Assembly (NCBI GenBank): GCA_963743035.1
Contig: CAVUOB010000003.1
Coordinates: 124,001-188,000, forward strand
From: PALSA-911 sp963743035
GTDB taxonomy: Bacteria > Pseudomonadota > Alphaproteobacteria > Acetobacterales > Acetobacteraceae
Direction of reading: 5' to 3'
Length of the DNA: 64,000 bases
The translations under genes were made by a program, and so were the position numbers. A model generated the notes under the pieces. It saw only the letters and a list, made by a program, of their open reading frames with translations. It ran no database searches and was not told the DNA's origin. Shown here one piece after another: positions 8,783 to 18,263 of the stretch (the stretch's first letter is position 1; the number at the start of each line of letters is the position of its first letter).

Positions 8783-9364
8783 ATGCCTGACGGCCTGCGC
8801 TTCAGCCGGCTGTCGCCGTCCGGGCTGCTGACGCTGCCGAACGCGATCAGCTTCGCCCGGCTCTGCGCCGTGCCACTGGCGGTCTGGCTGGTGCTGCAGG
8901 AATGGATGGTCGAGGCCTTCTGCCTGTTCGTGCTGGCGGGGCTGTCGGACGCGGTGGATGGCTGGCTGGCGCGCCGGCAGGGCGGCGGCAACAAGCTCGG
9001 CGCCATGCTGGACCCGATCGCTGACAAGGTGCTGATGGTGTCGATGTTCGTGACCCTGGCCGCGGTGCGCGTGCTACCGGACTGGCTGGCCATCCTGGTG
9101 GTGTTCCGCGACCTGCTGATCGTCGGCGGCGTGATGATGCTGTTCCTGCTGGGCCAGCCCATCGTCATCCATCCGCTGCCCATCTCAAAGCTGGCGACCG
9201 CGCTGCAGATCGCGCTGATCGCCTTCGCGCTGCTGCTCAGCTTCGCCCATGCCGTGCCGCAGGTGCCGGCGGCGCTGATCCTGGACTTCCTGATCTGGGC
9301 GGTGACGGCCTGCACGCTGATCTCGGGGGCGCTGTACGTCTGGAACGCCGTGCGCGACCGATGA
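8783..9364 (+). CDS. CDP-alcohol phosphatidyltransferase family protein (PgsA-like)
   Basis: An integral membrane enzyme that moves a phosphatidyl or alcohol-phosphate group from a CDP-activated donor. The signature is complete: Asp56, Asp59-Gly60, Ala63-Arg64, Gly73, Asp77 and Asp81. Several membrane helices follow (LVVFRDLLIVGGVMMLFLLG). At 193 residues it fits the PgsA/cardiolipin-synthase-like group, so phosphatidylglycerophosphate synthase is the likeliest role. The stop overlaps the next ATG (ATGA), so it heads an operon with the AI-2E protein and hda. Confidence 0.85.
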   Translation: MPDGLRFSRLSPSGLLTLPNAISFARLCAVPLAVWLVLQEWMVEAFCLFVLAGLSDAVDGWLARRQGGGNKLGAMLDPIADKVLMVSMFVTLAAVRVLPDWLAILVVFRDLLIVGGVMMLFLLGQPIVIHPLPISKLATALQIALIAFALLLSFAHAVPQVPAALILDFLIWAVTACTLISGALYVWNAVRDR

Positions 9365-10554
9365 ACGAGCTCCGCAACCTGGAGACAAGGGGCGAAGCGG
9401 CGGCGCCGCGCCAGCCGGGAACCGCGACCCGGGCGCAGCGGATCGGATTGCTGATCGCCCTCGCGGTCGTCGCCTGGCTGACGCTGGACCTGTTCGCCTC
9501 GGTGCTGCTGCCCTTCGTCGCCGCCGGCGGCATCGCCTATGTGCTGCATCCGCCGACCACCTGGCTCACCCGGCTCGGGCTGCCGCGCGGGCTGGCGACC
9601 GGGCTGATCATGCTCGGCTTCCTGGCCGCGGTGCTGCTGTTCGTGCTGCTGCTGTATCCGCTGATCCTGGCGCAGATCGGCATCCTGATCGGCCGCGTGC
9701 CGCAATATGTCTCCCTGGTGCAGGACTGGGCGCAGGAGATGATCGCGCTGCTGCAGCAGCGCTTCGGCAACGACGTGGTGGACGACCGGCTGCGCGACCT
9801 CGTCGGCGGACAGGCCGGCGCCGTGGTGTCGTTCCTGATCCGCACCGCCGCCAGCGTGATCGGCAGCGGCTTCGCGCTGTTCAACGTGCTGACCCTGATG
9901 ATCGTGACGCCGGTGGTGGCGATCTACCTGCTGCGCGACTGGCCGGACATCGTGCGGATGATCGATGGCTGGCTGCCGCACCGCTATGCCGGGCTGATCC
10001 GCGCCCAGGCGCGGGAGGTGGACCGCATCCTGTCCGCCTGGGTGCGCGGCCAGGCGCTGTGCTGCCTGTTCCTGGCGGTCTACTACGCCATGGCGCTGTC
10101 GGCCGTCGGCCTGGACCTCGGCCTGATCGTCGGGCTGACGGCCGGGCTGCTGTCCTTCATCCCCTATGTCGGCTCCTTCGTCGGCGGCGCCAGCGCCATC
10201 GGCCTGGCGCTGGCGCAGTTCCCAGACCTGCACGGCGTGCTGCTGGTGGTCGGCGTGCTCGGGCTCGGGCAGTTCCTGGAGGGCTATGTCCTCTATCCCC
10301 GCTTCCTCGGCGACCGGGTGGAGCTGTCGGCGGTCTGGGTGATCTTCGCCCTGTTCGCCGGCGGCGCCGCATTCGGCTTCGTCGGCGTCATGCTGGCGGT
10401 GCCGGTGGCGGCGACGATCGGGGTACTGTGCCGTTTCTGGCTGCGGCGCTATCTGAACAGCCCACTCTATCTCGACCCGCCGCAAACCGCCGACCCTGCT
10501 GTACAAGAGGCCGCCGTACAAGATATGGCCCCCCGCTTGCCCCCGAAGGCCTGA
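9361..10554 (+). CDS. AI-2E family transporter (PerM-like permease)
   Basis: A polytopic inner-membrane protein of 397 residues with about eight helices. Family landmarks are LFASVLLPFVAAGGIAYVLHPP, the central cytoplasmic stretch with many Gln and Arg, SAVGLDLGLIVGLTAGLLSFIPYVG, LEGYVLYPRFLGDRVELSAVW and the final GFVGVMLAVPVAA. The start overlaps the preceding stop (ATGA at 9361) and its own stop shares a base with the hda ATG. Family members export small molecules or ions; the substrate is not predictable. Confidence 0.92.
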   Translation: MNELRNLETRGEAAAPRQPGTATRAQRIGLLIALAVVAWLTLDLFASVLLPFVAAGGIAYVLHPPTTWLTRLGLPRGLATGLIMLGFLAAVLLFVLLLYPLILAQIGILIGRVPQYVSLVQDWAQEMIALLQQRFGNDVVDDRLRDLVGGQAGAVVSFLIRTAASVIGSGFALFNVLTLMIVTPVVAIYLLRDWPDIVRMIDGWLPHRYAGLIRAQAREVDRILSAWVRGQALCCLFLAVYYAMALSAVGLDLGLIVGLTAGLLSFIPYVGSFVGGASAIGLALAQFPDLHGVLLVVGVLGLGQFLEGYVLYPRFLGDRVELSAVWVIFALFAGGAAFGFVGVMLAVPVAATIGVLCRFWLRRYLNSPLYLDPPQTADPAVQEAAVQDMAPRLPPKA

Positions 10555-11255
10555 TGACCCCGATCCCCCAGTATCCGCTGCCGTTTCCCCACGAACAGGC
10601 ATTCCTCGAGCCGGATTTCCTGCGCTTTCCCTCCAACGAGGCGGCCGGCTCCTGGCTGCAGCGGACCGCGGACTGGCCGGGCGGTCAGCTCGCGCTGTTC
10701 GGCGAGCCCGGCTGCGGCAAGACCCATCTGCTGCATATCTGGGCGCGCCATCACAACGGCGTGCACCTCTCCGGCAAGGGACTGGCCAGGCTTCCCGACC
10801 TGCCCGAAGCGGGCGGGATCGCGCTCGACGACGCCGACCAGACGGACGACGAGATCGCCCTGCTGCATCTGCTCAACGCCGCCGCCGAGGCCGGGCTGAA
10901 GCTGCTGATCGCCGGCCGCGAGCCGCCGGCGCGCTGGCCGGTGCGCCTGCCCGACCTCGCCAGCCGGCTGCGCGCCCTGACCGCGGTGCGCATCGACCCG
11001 CCCGAGGACGCGCTGCTGGCGGCGCTGCTGGCGCGGCTGCTGTCGGACCGCCAGCTCGCGGTGCCGGGCCCGGTGCAGCGCCATCTGCTGAACCGCCTGC
11101 CGCGCCGCCACGCGGCGCTGGCGGACGCGGCCCGCCGGCTCGACGTCGCCGGACTGGCACTCGGCCGGCGCGTCACCCAGCGCCTGGCCGACCAGGTGAT
11201 CGCGGACATCGCCGCCGGGGTGGAGGCGGAAGCCGGCCGGAACCGGCGGGTCTAG
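10554..11255 (+). CDS. hda: DnaA-homologous regulator of replication initiation (Hda/HdaA-like)
   Basis: A DnaA-related AAA+ protein of 233 residues that, with the sliding clamp, promotes ATP hydrolysis by DnaA to stop re-initiation. The N-terminal QYPLPF (residues 6-11) matches the clamp-binding motif position. Walker A is GEPGCGKT (50-57) and the Walker B-like ALDDAD is at 90-95; the C-terminal part has the DnaA-like helical lid but no DNA-binding domain. It is translationally coupled to the upstream permease (TGATG). The same gene order beside ppk is seen in other alphaproteobacteria. Confidence 0.88.
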   Translation: MTPIPQYPLPFPHEQAFLEPDFLRFPSNEAAGSWLQRTADWPGGQLALFGEPGCGKTHLLHIWARHHNGVHLSGKGLARLPDLPEAGGIALDDADQTDDEIALLHLLNAAAEAGLKLLIAGREPPARWPVRLPDLASRLRALTAVRIDPPEDALLAALLARLLSDRQLAVPGPVQRHLLNRLPRRHAALADAARRLDVAGLALGRRVTQRLADQVIADIAAGVEAEAGRNRRV

Positions 11256-11395
11256 CCGAAAGGGCCTTCCAAAATGACGCATGTGGCAAAATGAAATTTC
11301 TGGGTCGGCCGCCCGGCATACGCTGGCAGCATGCGTACCGGGGACCGTCTCTGGTATAGACCCGGGAGGATGATCATCAGCTGCGTGGAGCGGAC

Positions 11396-13732
11396 ATGAC
11401 CGAGCACCAAACCGCGGTGGAACACAGTCCGGAAGCCCAGGCTTCGGCCATGCCGGCGGGCGCGCCGGCCGAGAAGCCGGACCGCGAGTCTGCCCCTCCG
11501 AAGCCGGGTTCGGAGCCGGCCTATATCCACAACCCCGACCGCTTCATCAACCGCGAGCTCTCCTGGCTCGATTTCAACCGCCGGGTGGTCGAGGAAGCCG
11601 AAAACCCGCGCCATCCGCTGCTGGAGCGGCTGCGCTTCGTCTCCATCAGCGCGTCCAATCTCGACGAGTTCTACTCCGTGCGCGTCGCCGGCCTGGTCGG
11701 CCAGGCCAAGGCAGGCGTCACCACGCGCGCCTCCGACGGGCTGACCCCGGCGCAGCAGCTGATCGACATCCGCGCCCGGGCGGAAGCCCTGATGGCCGAC
11801 GAGCAGCGCGTCTGGACCGAGCTGCGCGACCTGCTCGACGGCGCCGGCATCGTGGTCTGCGAACCGGCGGAGCTGTCGGCCGACGACGTCGCCTGGCTCG
11901 ACGACTGGTTCATGGAGCGGATCTTCCCCGTCCTGACGCCGCTCGCGGTCGATCCCGCCCATCCCTTCCCGTTCATCCCCAACATGGGCCTGGTGATGGC
12001 GCTGCGCCTGATCCGCGAGGACGACGGCCAGGGCACCCGCGCGCTGATCCCGCTGCCCGGCCAGGTGCCGCGCTTCACCCGCCTGCCCCCCACCGGGGCC
12101 CAGACGGGTGCACACACGGGCGCACACACGGGCGCCTCCGCGGGTGGGGCGGCCGACGAGCCGGTGCGCTTCCTGATGCTGGAAGACCTGGTCGGGATGT
12201 TCCTGGACCGGATGTTCCCCGGCTTCCGCGTGCTCGGTCAGGGCATGTTCCGGCTGATCCGCGACACCGACGTGGAATTCGAGGAAGAGGCCGAGGACCT
12301 CGTGCGCTCCTACGAGACCTCGCTGAAGCGCCGCCGCCGCGGCGTCGCCATACTGCTGTCGGTGGACGCCGACATGCCGCAGGAGCTGCGCGACCTCGTC
12401 GCCGCCGAGACCGGCGCCAGCGCCGAGGAGATCCACATCCAGCGCGGCATGCTGGGCCTGGTCGACCTGAAGCAGCTGATCATCGACGACCGGCCCGACC
12501 TGCTGTTCCCGCCGTACACGCCCCGCTTCCCCGAGCGCATCCGCGATTTCGGCGGCGACTGCTTCGCCGCCATCCGCGCCAAGGACATCATCGTCCATCA
12601 TCCGTTCGAGAGCTTCGACGTCGTGGTGCAGTTCCTGCGCCAGGCCGCCGGTGACCCGAACGTCATCGCGGTCAAGCAGACGCTGTACCGCACCTCGCGC
12701 GACAGCCCGATCGTCAAGGCGCTGATCGAGGCGGCGGAGGCCGGCAAATCCGTGACCGCCCTGGTGGAGCTGCGCGCCCGCTTCGACGAGGAGGCGAATA
12801 TCCGCCTGGCCCGCACCCTGGAAGCGGCCGGCGTGCAGGTGGTCTACGGCTTCACCGAGCTGAAGACCCACGCCAAGATCTCGCTGGTGGTGCGCCGGGA
12901 AGGCAGCGCCGTGCGCTCCTACGCGCATTTCGGCACCGGCAACTACCATCCGATCACCGCGCGCATCTACACCGACCTGTCCTTCTTCACCTGCGACCCG
13001 CACCTGACGCGCGACGCCGCGCGGCTGTTCAACTTCATGACCGGCTATGCCAGGCCCGAGCTGATGGACGCGCTGGGCTTCAGCCCGCTGACCACGCGCC
13101 CGATCCTGCTCGACCTCATCCAGCGCGAGATCAACCACGCGCGCGCCGGCAAGCCGGCGTCGATCTGGCTGAAGATGAACAGCCTGGTGGACGAAACCCT
13201 GATCGACGCGCTGTACGGCGCCTCCTGCGCCGGGGTGAAGATCTCCATCGTGGTGCGCGGCATCTGCTGCATGCGGCCCGGCGTGCCGGGCATGTCGGAG
13301 AACATCCGCATCAAGTCCATCGTCGGCCGGTTCCTGGAACACTCCCGGATCTATGTCTTCGGCAACGGCCACAAGCTGCCCAACCGGCACGCCAAGGTGT
13401 TCATCAGCTCGGCCGACCTGATGGCGCGCAACATGGACTGGCGGGTCGAGACACTGGTGCCGATCCGCAATCCCACGGTGCACGCCCAGGTGCTGGACCA
13501 GATCATGGTGGTGAACCTGAAGGACACGATGCAGTCCTGGGAACTGGGGCCGGACGCCGTCTGGCGCCGCGTCGCCCCCGGGCCCAGGCCGGTGTCGGCG
13601 CATGACTACTTCATGACCAATCCCTCGCTGTCCGGGCGCGGCTCGGCGCTGCACGGGCCCCTGGTCGCCGCTCCGGTGGGATTCGCGGGGGGGCTGGCGC
13701 GCCGGCACCAGGATCGCGTGACCCAGGATTGA
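11396..13732 (+). CDS. ppk: polyphosphate kinase 1
   Basis: Makes polyphosphate from ATP through a phosphohistidine intermediate. The 778 residues comprise a variable N-terminus of about 50, the N domain (RFINRELSWLDFNRRV), the head domain and two PLD-like catalytic domains. The autophosphorylated His is in YAHFGTGNYHP (about residue 511), and FITSADLM-type sequence appears late as FISSADLMARNMDWR. A Thr/Gly/His-rich insert (TGAHTGAHTGA) encoded by a 12-bp tandem repeat near 12110-12136 is not conserved in the family. ppx follows 52 bases downstream, which suggests joint control of polyphosphate level. Confidence 0.97.
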   Translation: MTEHQTAVEHSPEAQASAMPAGAPAEKPDRESAPPKPGSEPAYIHNPDRFINRELSWLDFNRRVVEEAENPRHPLLERLRFVSISASNLDEFYSVRVAGLVGQAKAGVTTRASDGLTPAQQLIDIRARAEALMADEQRVWTELRDLLDGAGIVVCEPAELSADDVAWLDDWFMERIFPVLTPLAVDPAHPFPFIPNMGLVMALRLIREDDGQGTRALIPLPGQVPRFTRLPPTGAQTGAHTGAHTGASAGGAADEPVRFLMLEDLVGMFLDRMFPGFRVLGQGMFRLIRDTDVEFEEEAEDLVRSYETSLKRRRRGVAILLSVDADMPQELRDLVAAETGASAEEIHIQRGMLGLVDLKQLIIDDRPDLLFPPYTPRFPERIRDFGGDCFAAIRAKDIIVHHPFESFDVVVQFLRQAAGDPNVIAVKQTLYRTSRDSPIVKALIEAAEAGKSVTALVELRARFDEEANIRLARTLEAAGVQVVYGFTELKTHAKISLVVRREGSAVRSYAHFGTGNYHPITARIYTDLSFFTCDPHLTRDAARLFNFMTGYARPELMDALGFSPLTTRPILLDLIQREINHARAGKPASIWLKMNSLVDETLIDALYGASCAGVKISIVVRGICCMRPGVPGMSENIRIKSIVGRFLEHSRIYVFGNGHKLPNRHAKVFISSADLMARNMDWRVETLVPIRNPTVHAQVLDQIMVVNLKDTMQSWELGPDAVWRRVAPGPRPVSAHDYFMTNPSLSGRGSALHGPLVAAPVGFAGGLARRHQDRVTQD

Positions 13733-13784
13733 CGCTCCCGGACGGGATCGTTCGCAACCGCTTGACCGCAACAGGATTGGCCGC

Positions 13785-15290
13785 ATGCCCTACACGCCCC
13801 CCGTCGACGCGCCGCGCTGCGCGGTGGTGGACCTCGGATCCAACTCGGTCCGCCTCGTCGTCTACGAGGGCCACAGCCGCAACCCCGTCGCCATCTTCAA
13901 CGAAAAGGCGGTGCTGCGCCTGGGCCGCGGCCTGCTCGCCAGCGGCCGGCTGAACGAGGAAGGCATGGCGCAGACGCTGACGGTCATGCACCGCTACCAC
14001 GCCGTCGCGCGCGCCATGGGCGCCGACCCGTTCGAGGTGCTGGCCACCGCCGCCGTGCGCGACGCCGCGAACGGCCCCGAATTCGTCGCCACCCTGGCCG
14101 CCCGCCTGCCCGGCGTGACCATCCGCGTGCTGTCGGGGATCGAGGAGGCGGAATACGCCGCCATGGGCGTGCTCTGCGGCATTCCCACCGCCGACGGCAT
14201 CCTGGCCGATATCGGCGGCGGCTCGCTGGAAGTGGTGCGGCTGGACGCCGGCAGGCGCGCCCAGTCCCAGACGCTGGGCCTTGGCGTCATCCGCCTGTCC
14301 GAACGCTCCGGCGACGACCCGGTGCGCGCCCGCGCGATCGCCGAGGCGGACATCGCCAGCGTGCCCTGGCTGTCGGAAGGGATCGGCCGCGACCTCTATC
14401 TGGTCGGCGGCGCCTGGCGCGCGCTGGCGCGCATCCACATGGCGCAGACCGGCTATCCGCTGAACATGGTGCACCACTACACGATCGGGCGGGAGGAGGC
14501 GCGCGACCTCGCCGGCGTGATCGCCGCCGCCGGGCGGCGGGCGCTGGAACGCCTGCCGGACGTGTCGCGCCGGCGCGTCGAGGACCTGCCCTACGCCGCG
14601 GTGGCGCTGCGCCGGCTGCTGCGTGCCACCGGCGCGCGCCGGGTGGTGTTCAGCGCCAACGGCCTGCGCGAGGGCTGGTTCATGCAGCGCATGCCCGCTT
14701 CCGTGCTCGCGGAGGACCCGCTGCTGGCGGCCGGCAAGGACTACGCCCGGCGGATGGGCCGCGACCCCAACCTGCCCCCGGCGCTGCTCGCCTGGACCGA
14801 GCCGCTGTTCGCCCAGGAAGGCGCCGCCGCCCGCCGGCTGCGGGAAGCCGCCTGCTGGCTGTCCGATATCGGCAGCCACGACCATCCGGAATTCCGCGCC
14901 GAACAGAGCTTCCTGCGCGTGCTGCGCCAGCCCGGCATCGGCCTCGACCATCATGCCCGCGCCTTCCTCGCACTCGCCACGGCCATGCGCTACGAGGCGA
15001 ATTCCGACGCCGATTTCCTCCGCCCGGCCCGGCTGCTGCTCGACATGGCCAGCGCCCAGCGGGCCGAAACCCTCGGCAGCGCGCTGCGGCTGGCCTACAC
15101 GCTCTCGGCCGGCACCCCCGACCTGCTGTCCGGCACGGCGCTGATCCTGCGGGGCAGCCAGCTCGTGCTGCGCCTGGAAGAGGACACCGGCGTGTTCGCC
15201 GGCGAAAGCGTGATCCGCCGCCTGGACCGCCTGGCCCAGCAGCTCAGCCTCGAAGCCGCGACCGAGACGGCGCGCCAGCGGGCGGCCTGA
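13785..15290 (+). CDS. ppx: exopolyphosphatase (Ppx/GppA family)
   Basis: Hydrolyses terminal phosphates from polyphosphate (or pppGpp). The ASKHA-fold signatures are present: VVDLGSNSVRLVVYEG near residue 14, TAAVRDAANG, LSGIEEAEYAAMG and the second phosphate loop ILADIGGGSLEVVRL. The length of 501 residues fits alphaproteobacterial Ppx. It follows ppk on the same strand with a 52-base gap, the usual ppk-ppx order. A repeat-rich region with a long hairpin follows its stop. Confidence 0.95.
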   Translation: MPYTPPVDAPRCAVVDLGSNSVRLVVYEGHSRNPVAIFNEKAVLRLGRGLLASGRLNEEGMAQTLTVMHRYHAVARAMGADPFEVLATAAVRDAANGPEFVATLAARLPGVTIRVLSGIEEAEYAAMGVLCGIPTADGILADIGGGSLEVVRLDAGRRAQSQTLGLGVIRLSERSGDDPVRARAIAEADIASVPWLSEGIGRDLYLVGGAWRALARIHMAQTGYPLNMVHHYTIGREEARDLAGVIAAAGRRALERLPDVSRRRVEDLPYAAVALRRLLRATGARRVVFSANGLREGWFMQRMPASVLAEDPLLAAGKDYARRMGRDPNLPPALLAWTEPLFAQEGAAARRLREAACWLSDIGSHDHPEFRAEQSFLRVLRQPGIGLDHHARAFLALATAMRYEANSDADFLRPARLLLDMASAQRAETLGSALRLAYTLSAGTPDLLSGTALILRGSQLVLRLEEDTGVFAGESVIRRLDRLAQQLSLEAATETARQRAA

Positions 15291-15293
15291 GCG

Positions 15294-15506
15294 GAAGGAA
15301 GGAAGCAAGGCTGGGGCTCCGCCCCAGACCCCGCAAGGAGCCCGTGGCCCCTTGACCCCCATCTGTTTGGTTTGTGGAGCAGAGGGCCGAACCGACGTAG
15401 CCGTTGCCGGGCTATGTCATGGCCCTCTGCTCCACAAACCAGTCAAAGGGATCAAAGGGACGACTGTCCCTTTGCGGGGTTTGGGACAGAGCCCCAATCT
15501 TCCTTC
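15294..15506. repeat. modular intergenic repeat with central 21-bp hairpin (copy 1)
   Basis: Between convergent ppx and chvG. Left module: a hairpin CTGGGGC/GCCCCAG, spacer, then a second hairpin. Centre: perfect 21-bp arms at 15368-15388 and 15421-15441 around a 32-nt loop. The loop can pair further (GACGTAGCC with GGCTATGTC). Right module: the hairpin AAAGGGACGACTGTCCCTTT, then a GGGG-rich spacer and GGGGT...GAGCCCC. The right module is the reverse complement in style of the left one. Likely acts in transcription termination. Confidence 0.75.
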
Positions 15507-17183
15507 CTACCCCTTCGGCAGCCACACCACGAAACGCGCGCCGATTACCTTGCCGTCGCGGTCGCGGCGGTTCTCGGCGGTGATGCGGCCTTTCAGCGCC
15601 TCCACGATCTGCCGGCTGATCGACAGGCCGAGGCCGGAATGCTGGCCGAAATGCTCGCCCTTGGGCCGTTCGGAGTAGAAGCGGTCGAAGATGTGCTCCA
15701 GCCGGGCGTCGGGGATGCCGGGACCGTCGTCTTCCACGCTGATCTCGATCACCGCCCCGTTCTCCTGCGCGCGCAGGCCGATCCGTCCGTTCGGCGGCGA
15801 GAAGCTCTGCGCGTTGCCGATCAGGTTCCGCAGCACCTGCACCAGCCGGTCCTCCACCGCCTGCACGTACAGCCCCTCGGCCGGCGCCTGCAGCTCGATC
15901 CTGGCGTCGCCCTCGTCGCGCGTCGCCTCGTTGATCTCCGCCAGCAGCGTCAGGATCTTCGCCACATCCACCTTTTCCGTGGCGGTCCGCGACAGTTCCG
16001 CGTCCACGCGGGAGGCGTCGGAGATGTCGCTGATCAGCCGGTCCAGCCGGGTGACGTCCTCGCCGATGATCGACAGCAGGCGCTTCTGCTGGGCCGGTTC
16101 CTCGATGCGGCGCAACGTCTCGATGGCGCTGCGCATGGAGGATAGCGGGTTCTTCAGCTCGTGCGCGACATCGGCGGCGAACTGCTCGATCGCGTCCATC
16201 CGCGCCCACAGCGCGCCGGCGGATTCCGACAGCGCCACGGCCAGCGCGCCGACCTCGTCATGGCGGTCGAGCAGCTGGTCTGGCACACTGCCTTCCCGCC
16301 CCTTGCCCTCGCGCATATGCGCGGCCGCGCGGGCCAGGCGCAGGATCGGCCGGGCGATGGTCAGCGACAGGTACCAGGACAGCACCAGCGTCAGCACCAA
16401 AGCCAGGGAGAACAGCGCCAGGATCGAGATGCGGATGCTCAGCAGGCTGTTGTCCACGTCCCGCGCCTCGCGCGTCAGCAGGATGATGCCGACATTGTGC
16501 CGGTTGTGCTCCACCGGCACGGACACGGTCACCAGCAGGCGGTTGTCCTTGGTGCGGCGGATATAGGCGGGCATCTCCCGGTTCTGGTCGGAGCCGGACA
16601 GGCGCAGCTCCTCCTTCACGTCCGGCGTCCAGTCCACCCCGGCCCCGCCCTCGCTGAGGTCCACGACCAGGCGCGGCTCCGCCTTGTGCGGCAGCAGCGC
16701 CAGGGCCTTGTCGTACAGATAGCCCACGATCCCCAGCACCTCGCCGCGGTCCACCGCCGGCGGCAGCGGCTCGGTGGTGATCGCGCCGCCCGGCCCCTCG
16801 CGCACCCGGCTGTCGGCGATCACCTGGCCGTCGGGGGCGTAGAGCTTGGCCTGCGCGTCCGGCGTCGGCTCGGTCAGGCGGCGCAGCAGGCGGCGCGCGA
16901 GCTCGGGGACCAGGACGGGATTGTCCGGGCTGTCCTCCTTCACCGCGCTTTCGCCGATCGCCCCGGCATAGATCCGCGCCTGCTCGCGCAACGCCGTCAC
17001 GGTCGCCTGCAGCAGGCCGTTCTGGTACTGATCCAGGTACAGCAGGGTCGCGACCAGCAGCGCCAGCGGCAGCGCGTTGACCAGCAGGATGCGCCGCAGC
17101 AGGGGCGAGACCAGACGCTGGCGGAACCGCTTGTCCTCCACCGCGTCCGGCGCCAGCGCGCCGAGATTTGTGCCGTCAGGCAT
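15507..17183 (-). CDS. chvG: sensor histidine kinase ChvG/ExoS-like
   Basis: A membrane sensor kinase of the ChvG-ChvI system, which responds to acid or envelope conditions in alphaproteobacteria. The 558 residues comprise TM1 (about 31-52), a periplasmic sensor domain of about 200 residues (LYAPDGQVIADSR; PVEHNRHNVGIILLT), TM2 (about 250-276), HAMP, the dimerisation box FAADVAHELKNPL with phospho-accepting His341, then the N box LRNLIGNAQ and G box DDGPGIPD. The length is normal. The partner chvI lies upstream on the same strand, separated by 245 bases of repeats. The usual hprK/pts genes do not follow. Confidence 0.95.
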   Translation of the reverse strand: MPDGTNLGALAPDAVEDKRFRQRLVSPLLRRILLVNALPLALLVATLLYLDQYQNGLLQATVTALREQARIYAGAIGESAVKEDSPDNPVLVPELARRLLRRLTEPTPDAQAKLYAPDGQVIADSRVREGPGGAITTEPLPPAVDRGEVLGIVGYLYDKALALLPHKAEPRLVVDLSEGGAGVDWTPDVKEELRLSGSDQNREMPAYIRRTKDNRLLVTVSVPVEHNRHNVGIILLTREARDVDNSLLSIRISILALFSLALVLTLVLSWYLSLTIARPILRLARAAAHMREGKGREGSVPDQLLDRHDEVGALAVALSESAGALWARMDAIEQFAADVAHELKNPLSSMRSAIETLRRIEEPAQQKRLLSIIGEDVTRLDRLISDISDASRVDAELSRTATEKVDVAKILTLLAEINEATRDEGDARIELQAPAEGLYVQAVEDRLVQVLRNLIGNAQSFSPPNGRIGLRAQENGAVIEISVEDDGPGIPDARLEHIFDRFYSERPKGEHFGQHSGLGLSISRQIVEALKGRITAENRRDRDGKVIGARFVVWLPKG

Positions 17184-17196
17184 GTAAGCAGTCCAT

Positions 17197-17232
17197 TGGA
17201 AGGATCACGGCGGCTGGAAGGATCACGGCGGC
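17197..17232. repeat. exact 18-bp tandem duplication upstream of chvG
   Basis: TGGAAGGATCACGGCGGC occurs twice head to tail at 17197-17214 and 17215-17232, starting 14 bases upstream of the chvG ATG (at 17183, minus strand). Confidence 0.8.
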
Positions 17233-17250
17233 CGCTGCCAAACCGCCCCA

Positions 17251-17390
17251 AATCACCCTCTCCCCCCTTCGGGGGAGAGGGGGGGAGGGGTGAGGGGGAA
17301 ACGGCCAGACGTGAGGGGGAAACAGCCAGGCATGAGCGGCCGCCCGCACCCCCTCACCCTCCCCTCTCCCCCGAAGCGGGGGAGAGGAGA
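17251..17390. repeat. GC-rich inverted repeat cluster between chvI and chvG
   Basis: Two hairpins of the CCCTCTCCCC-loop-GGGGAGAGG kind (17256-17281 and 17363-17387) lie in mutually inverted order, with a roughly 20-bp tandem (GTGAGGGGGAAAC unit, at about 17290 and 17311) between them. This hairpin type is a common dispersed repeat in proteobacterial genomes. It splits an otherwise tight two-gene operon. Confidence 0.7.
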
Positions 17391-17428
17391 AGACGGCGTG
17401 GCCGCGCAGGATCACCTTGCCGGGAATG

Positions 17429-18133
17429 TCACTGTTCCTTGTAGCGATACCCGATGCCGTACAGCGTCTCGATATGGTCGAACTCGTCGTCGGCCTGGCG
17501 GAACTTCTTGCGCACGCGCTTGACGTGGCTGTCGATGGTGCGGTCGTCGACATAGATGTTCTCGCCATAGGCGGCGTCGATCAGCTGGTCGCGCGACTTC
17601 ACCATGCCGGGCCGCGTCGCCAGCGCCTTCACCAGCAGGAACTCGGTCACCGTCAGCTGGATGTCGCGGCCCTTCCAGGTGCATTGGTGCTTGGTCTCGT
17701 CCAGCGTCAGCTCGCCGCGCACGATCACGCCGCCGGGCGCGGCGCCGGAGCCTTCCGCCTTGCTCGCCTCGTTGCGGCGCAGCAGGGCGCGGATGCGCTC
17801 CAGCAGCAGGCGCTGGCTGAACGGCTTGGTGATGTAGTCGTCGGCGCCCAGGCGCAGGCCCATGAGCTGGTCCACCTCCTCGTCCTTGGAGGTCAGGAAG
17901 ATCACCGGCATCGCCGAACGCGCGCGCAGCCGCTGCAGCAGCTCCATCCCGTCCATCCGCGGCATCTTGATGTCCAGCACCGCCAGATCCGCCGGCCGCG
18001 CCGCCAGGCCGTGCAGCGCGCTCTCGCCGTCGGTGTAGGTGCGCACCAGGAAGCCCTCCTGCTCCAGGGTCATCGTAACGCTGGTGAGGATGTTGCGGTC
18101 GTCGTCGACGAGCGCGATGGTCTGTTTCATCAT
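17429..18133 (-). CDS. chvI: response regulator ChvI-like (OmpR/PhoB family)
   Basis: DNA-binding response regulator paired with ChvG. Receiver domain: acidic pocket DDD (residues 10-12), phospho-acceptor Asp54 in AVLDIKMPRMDG, Thr81 and Lys103. A winged-helix output domain ends in IETLYGIGYRYKEQ. The 234 residues match the family. Two adjacent ATGs (18133, 18130) are possible starts; the longer frame from 18229 adds a non-family N-terminus. pckA lies on the other side of the short divergent region, as in other alphaproteobacteria where ChvI neighbours and controls pckA. Confidence 0.95.
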   Translation of the reverse strand: MMKQTIALVDDDRNILTSVTMTLEQEGFLVRTYTDGESALHGLAARPADLAVLDIKMPRMDGMELLQRLRARSAMPVIFLTSKDEEVDQLMGLRLGADDYITKPFSQRLLLERIRALLRRNEASKAEGSGAAPGGVIVRGELTLDETKHQCTWKGRDIQLTVTEFLLVKALATRPGMVKSRDQLIDAAYGENIYVDDRTIDSHVKRVRKKFRQADDEFDHIETLYGIGYRYKEQ

Positions 18134-18263
18134 TCGGTCCTTGTTGGAACGGGCGCCCTCGGAAGGGGTCGGGTAGCGCGGCGTGGCAGTTGCGGGCGGC
18201 CGCCACAGGGATGCCACGATGCCGGTCAATTATGGCGTATTCGGGACGAGGGGTGAACGGAAT

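Noticed and set aside
11252..13786. Minus-strand frame opposite ppk (844 codons)
   Set aside because: Shadow of ppk; no start signal or family match.
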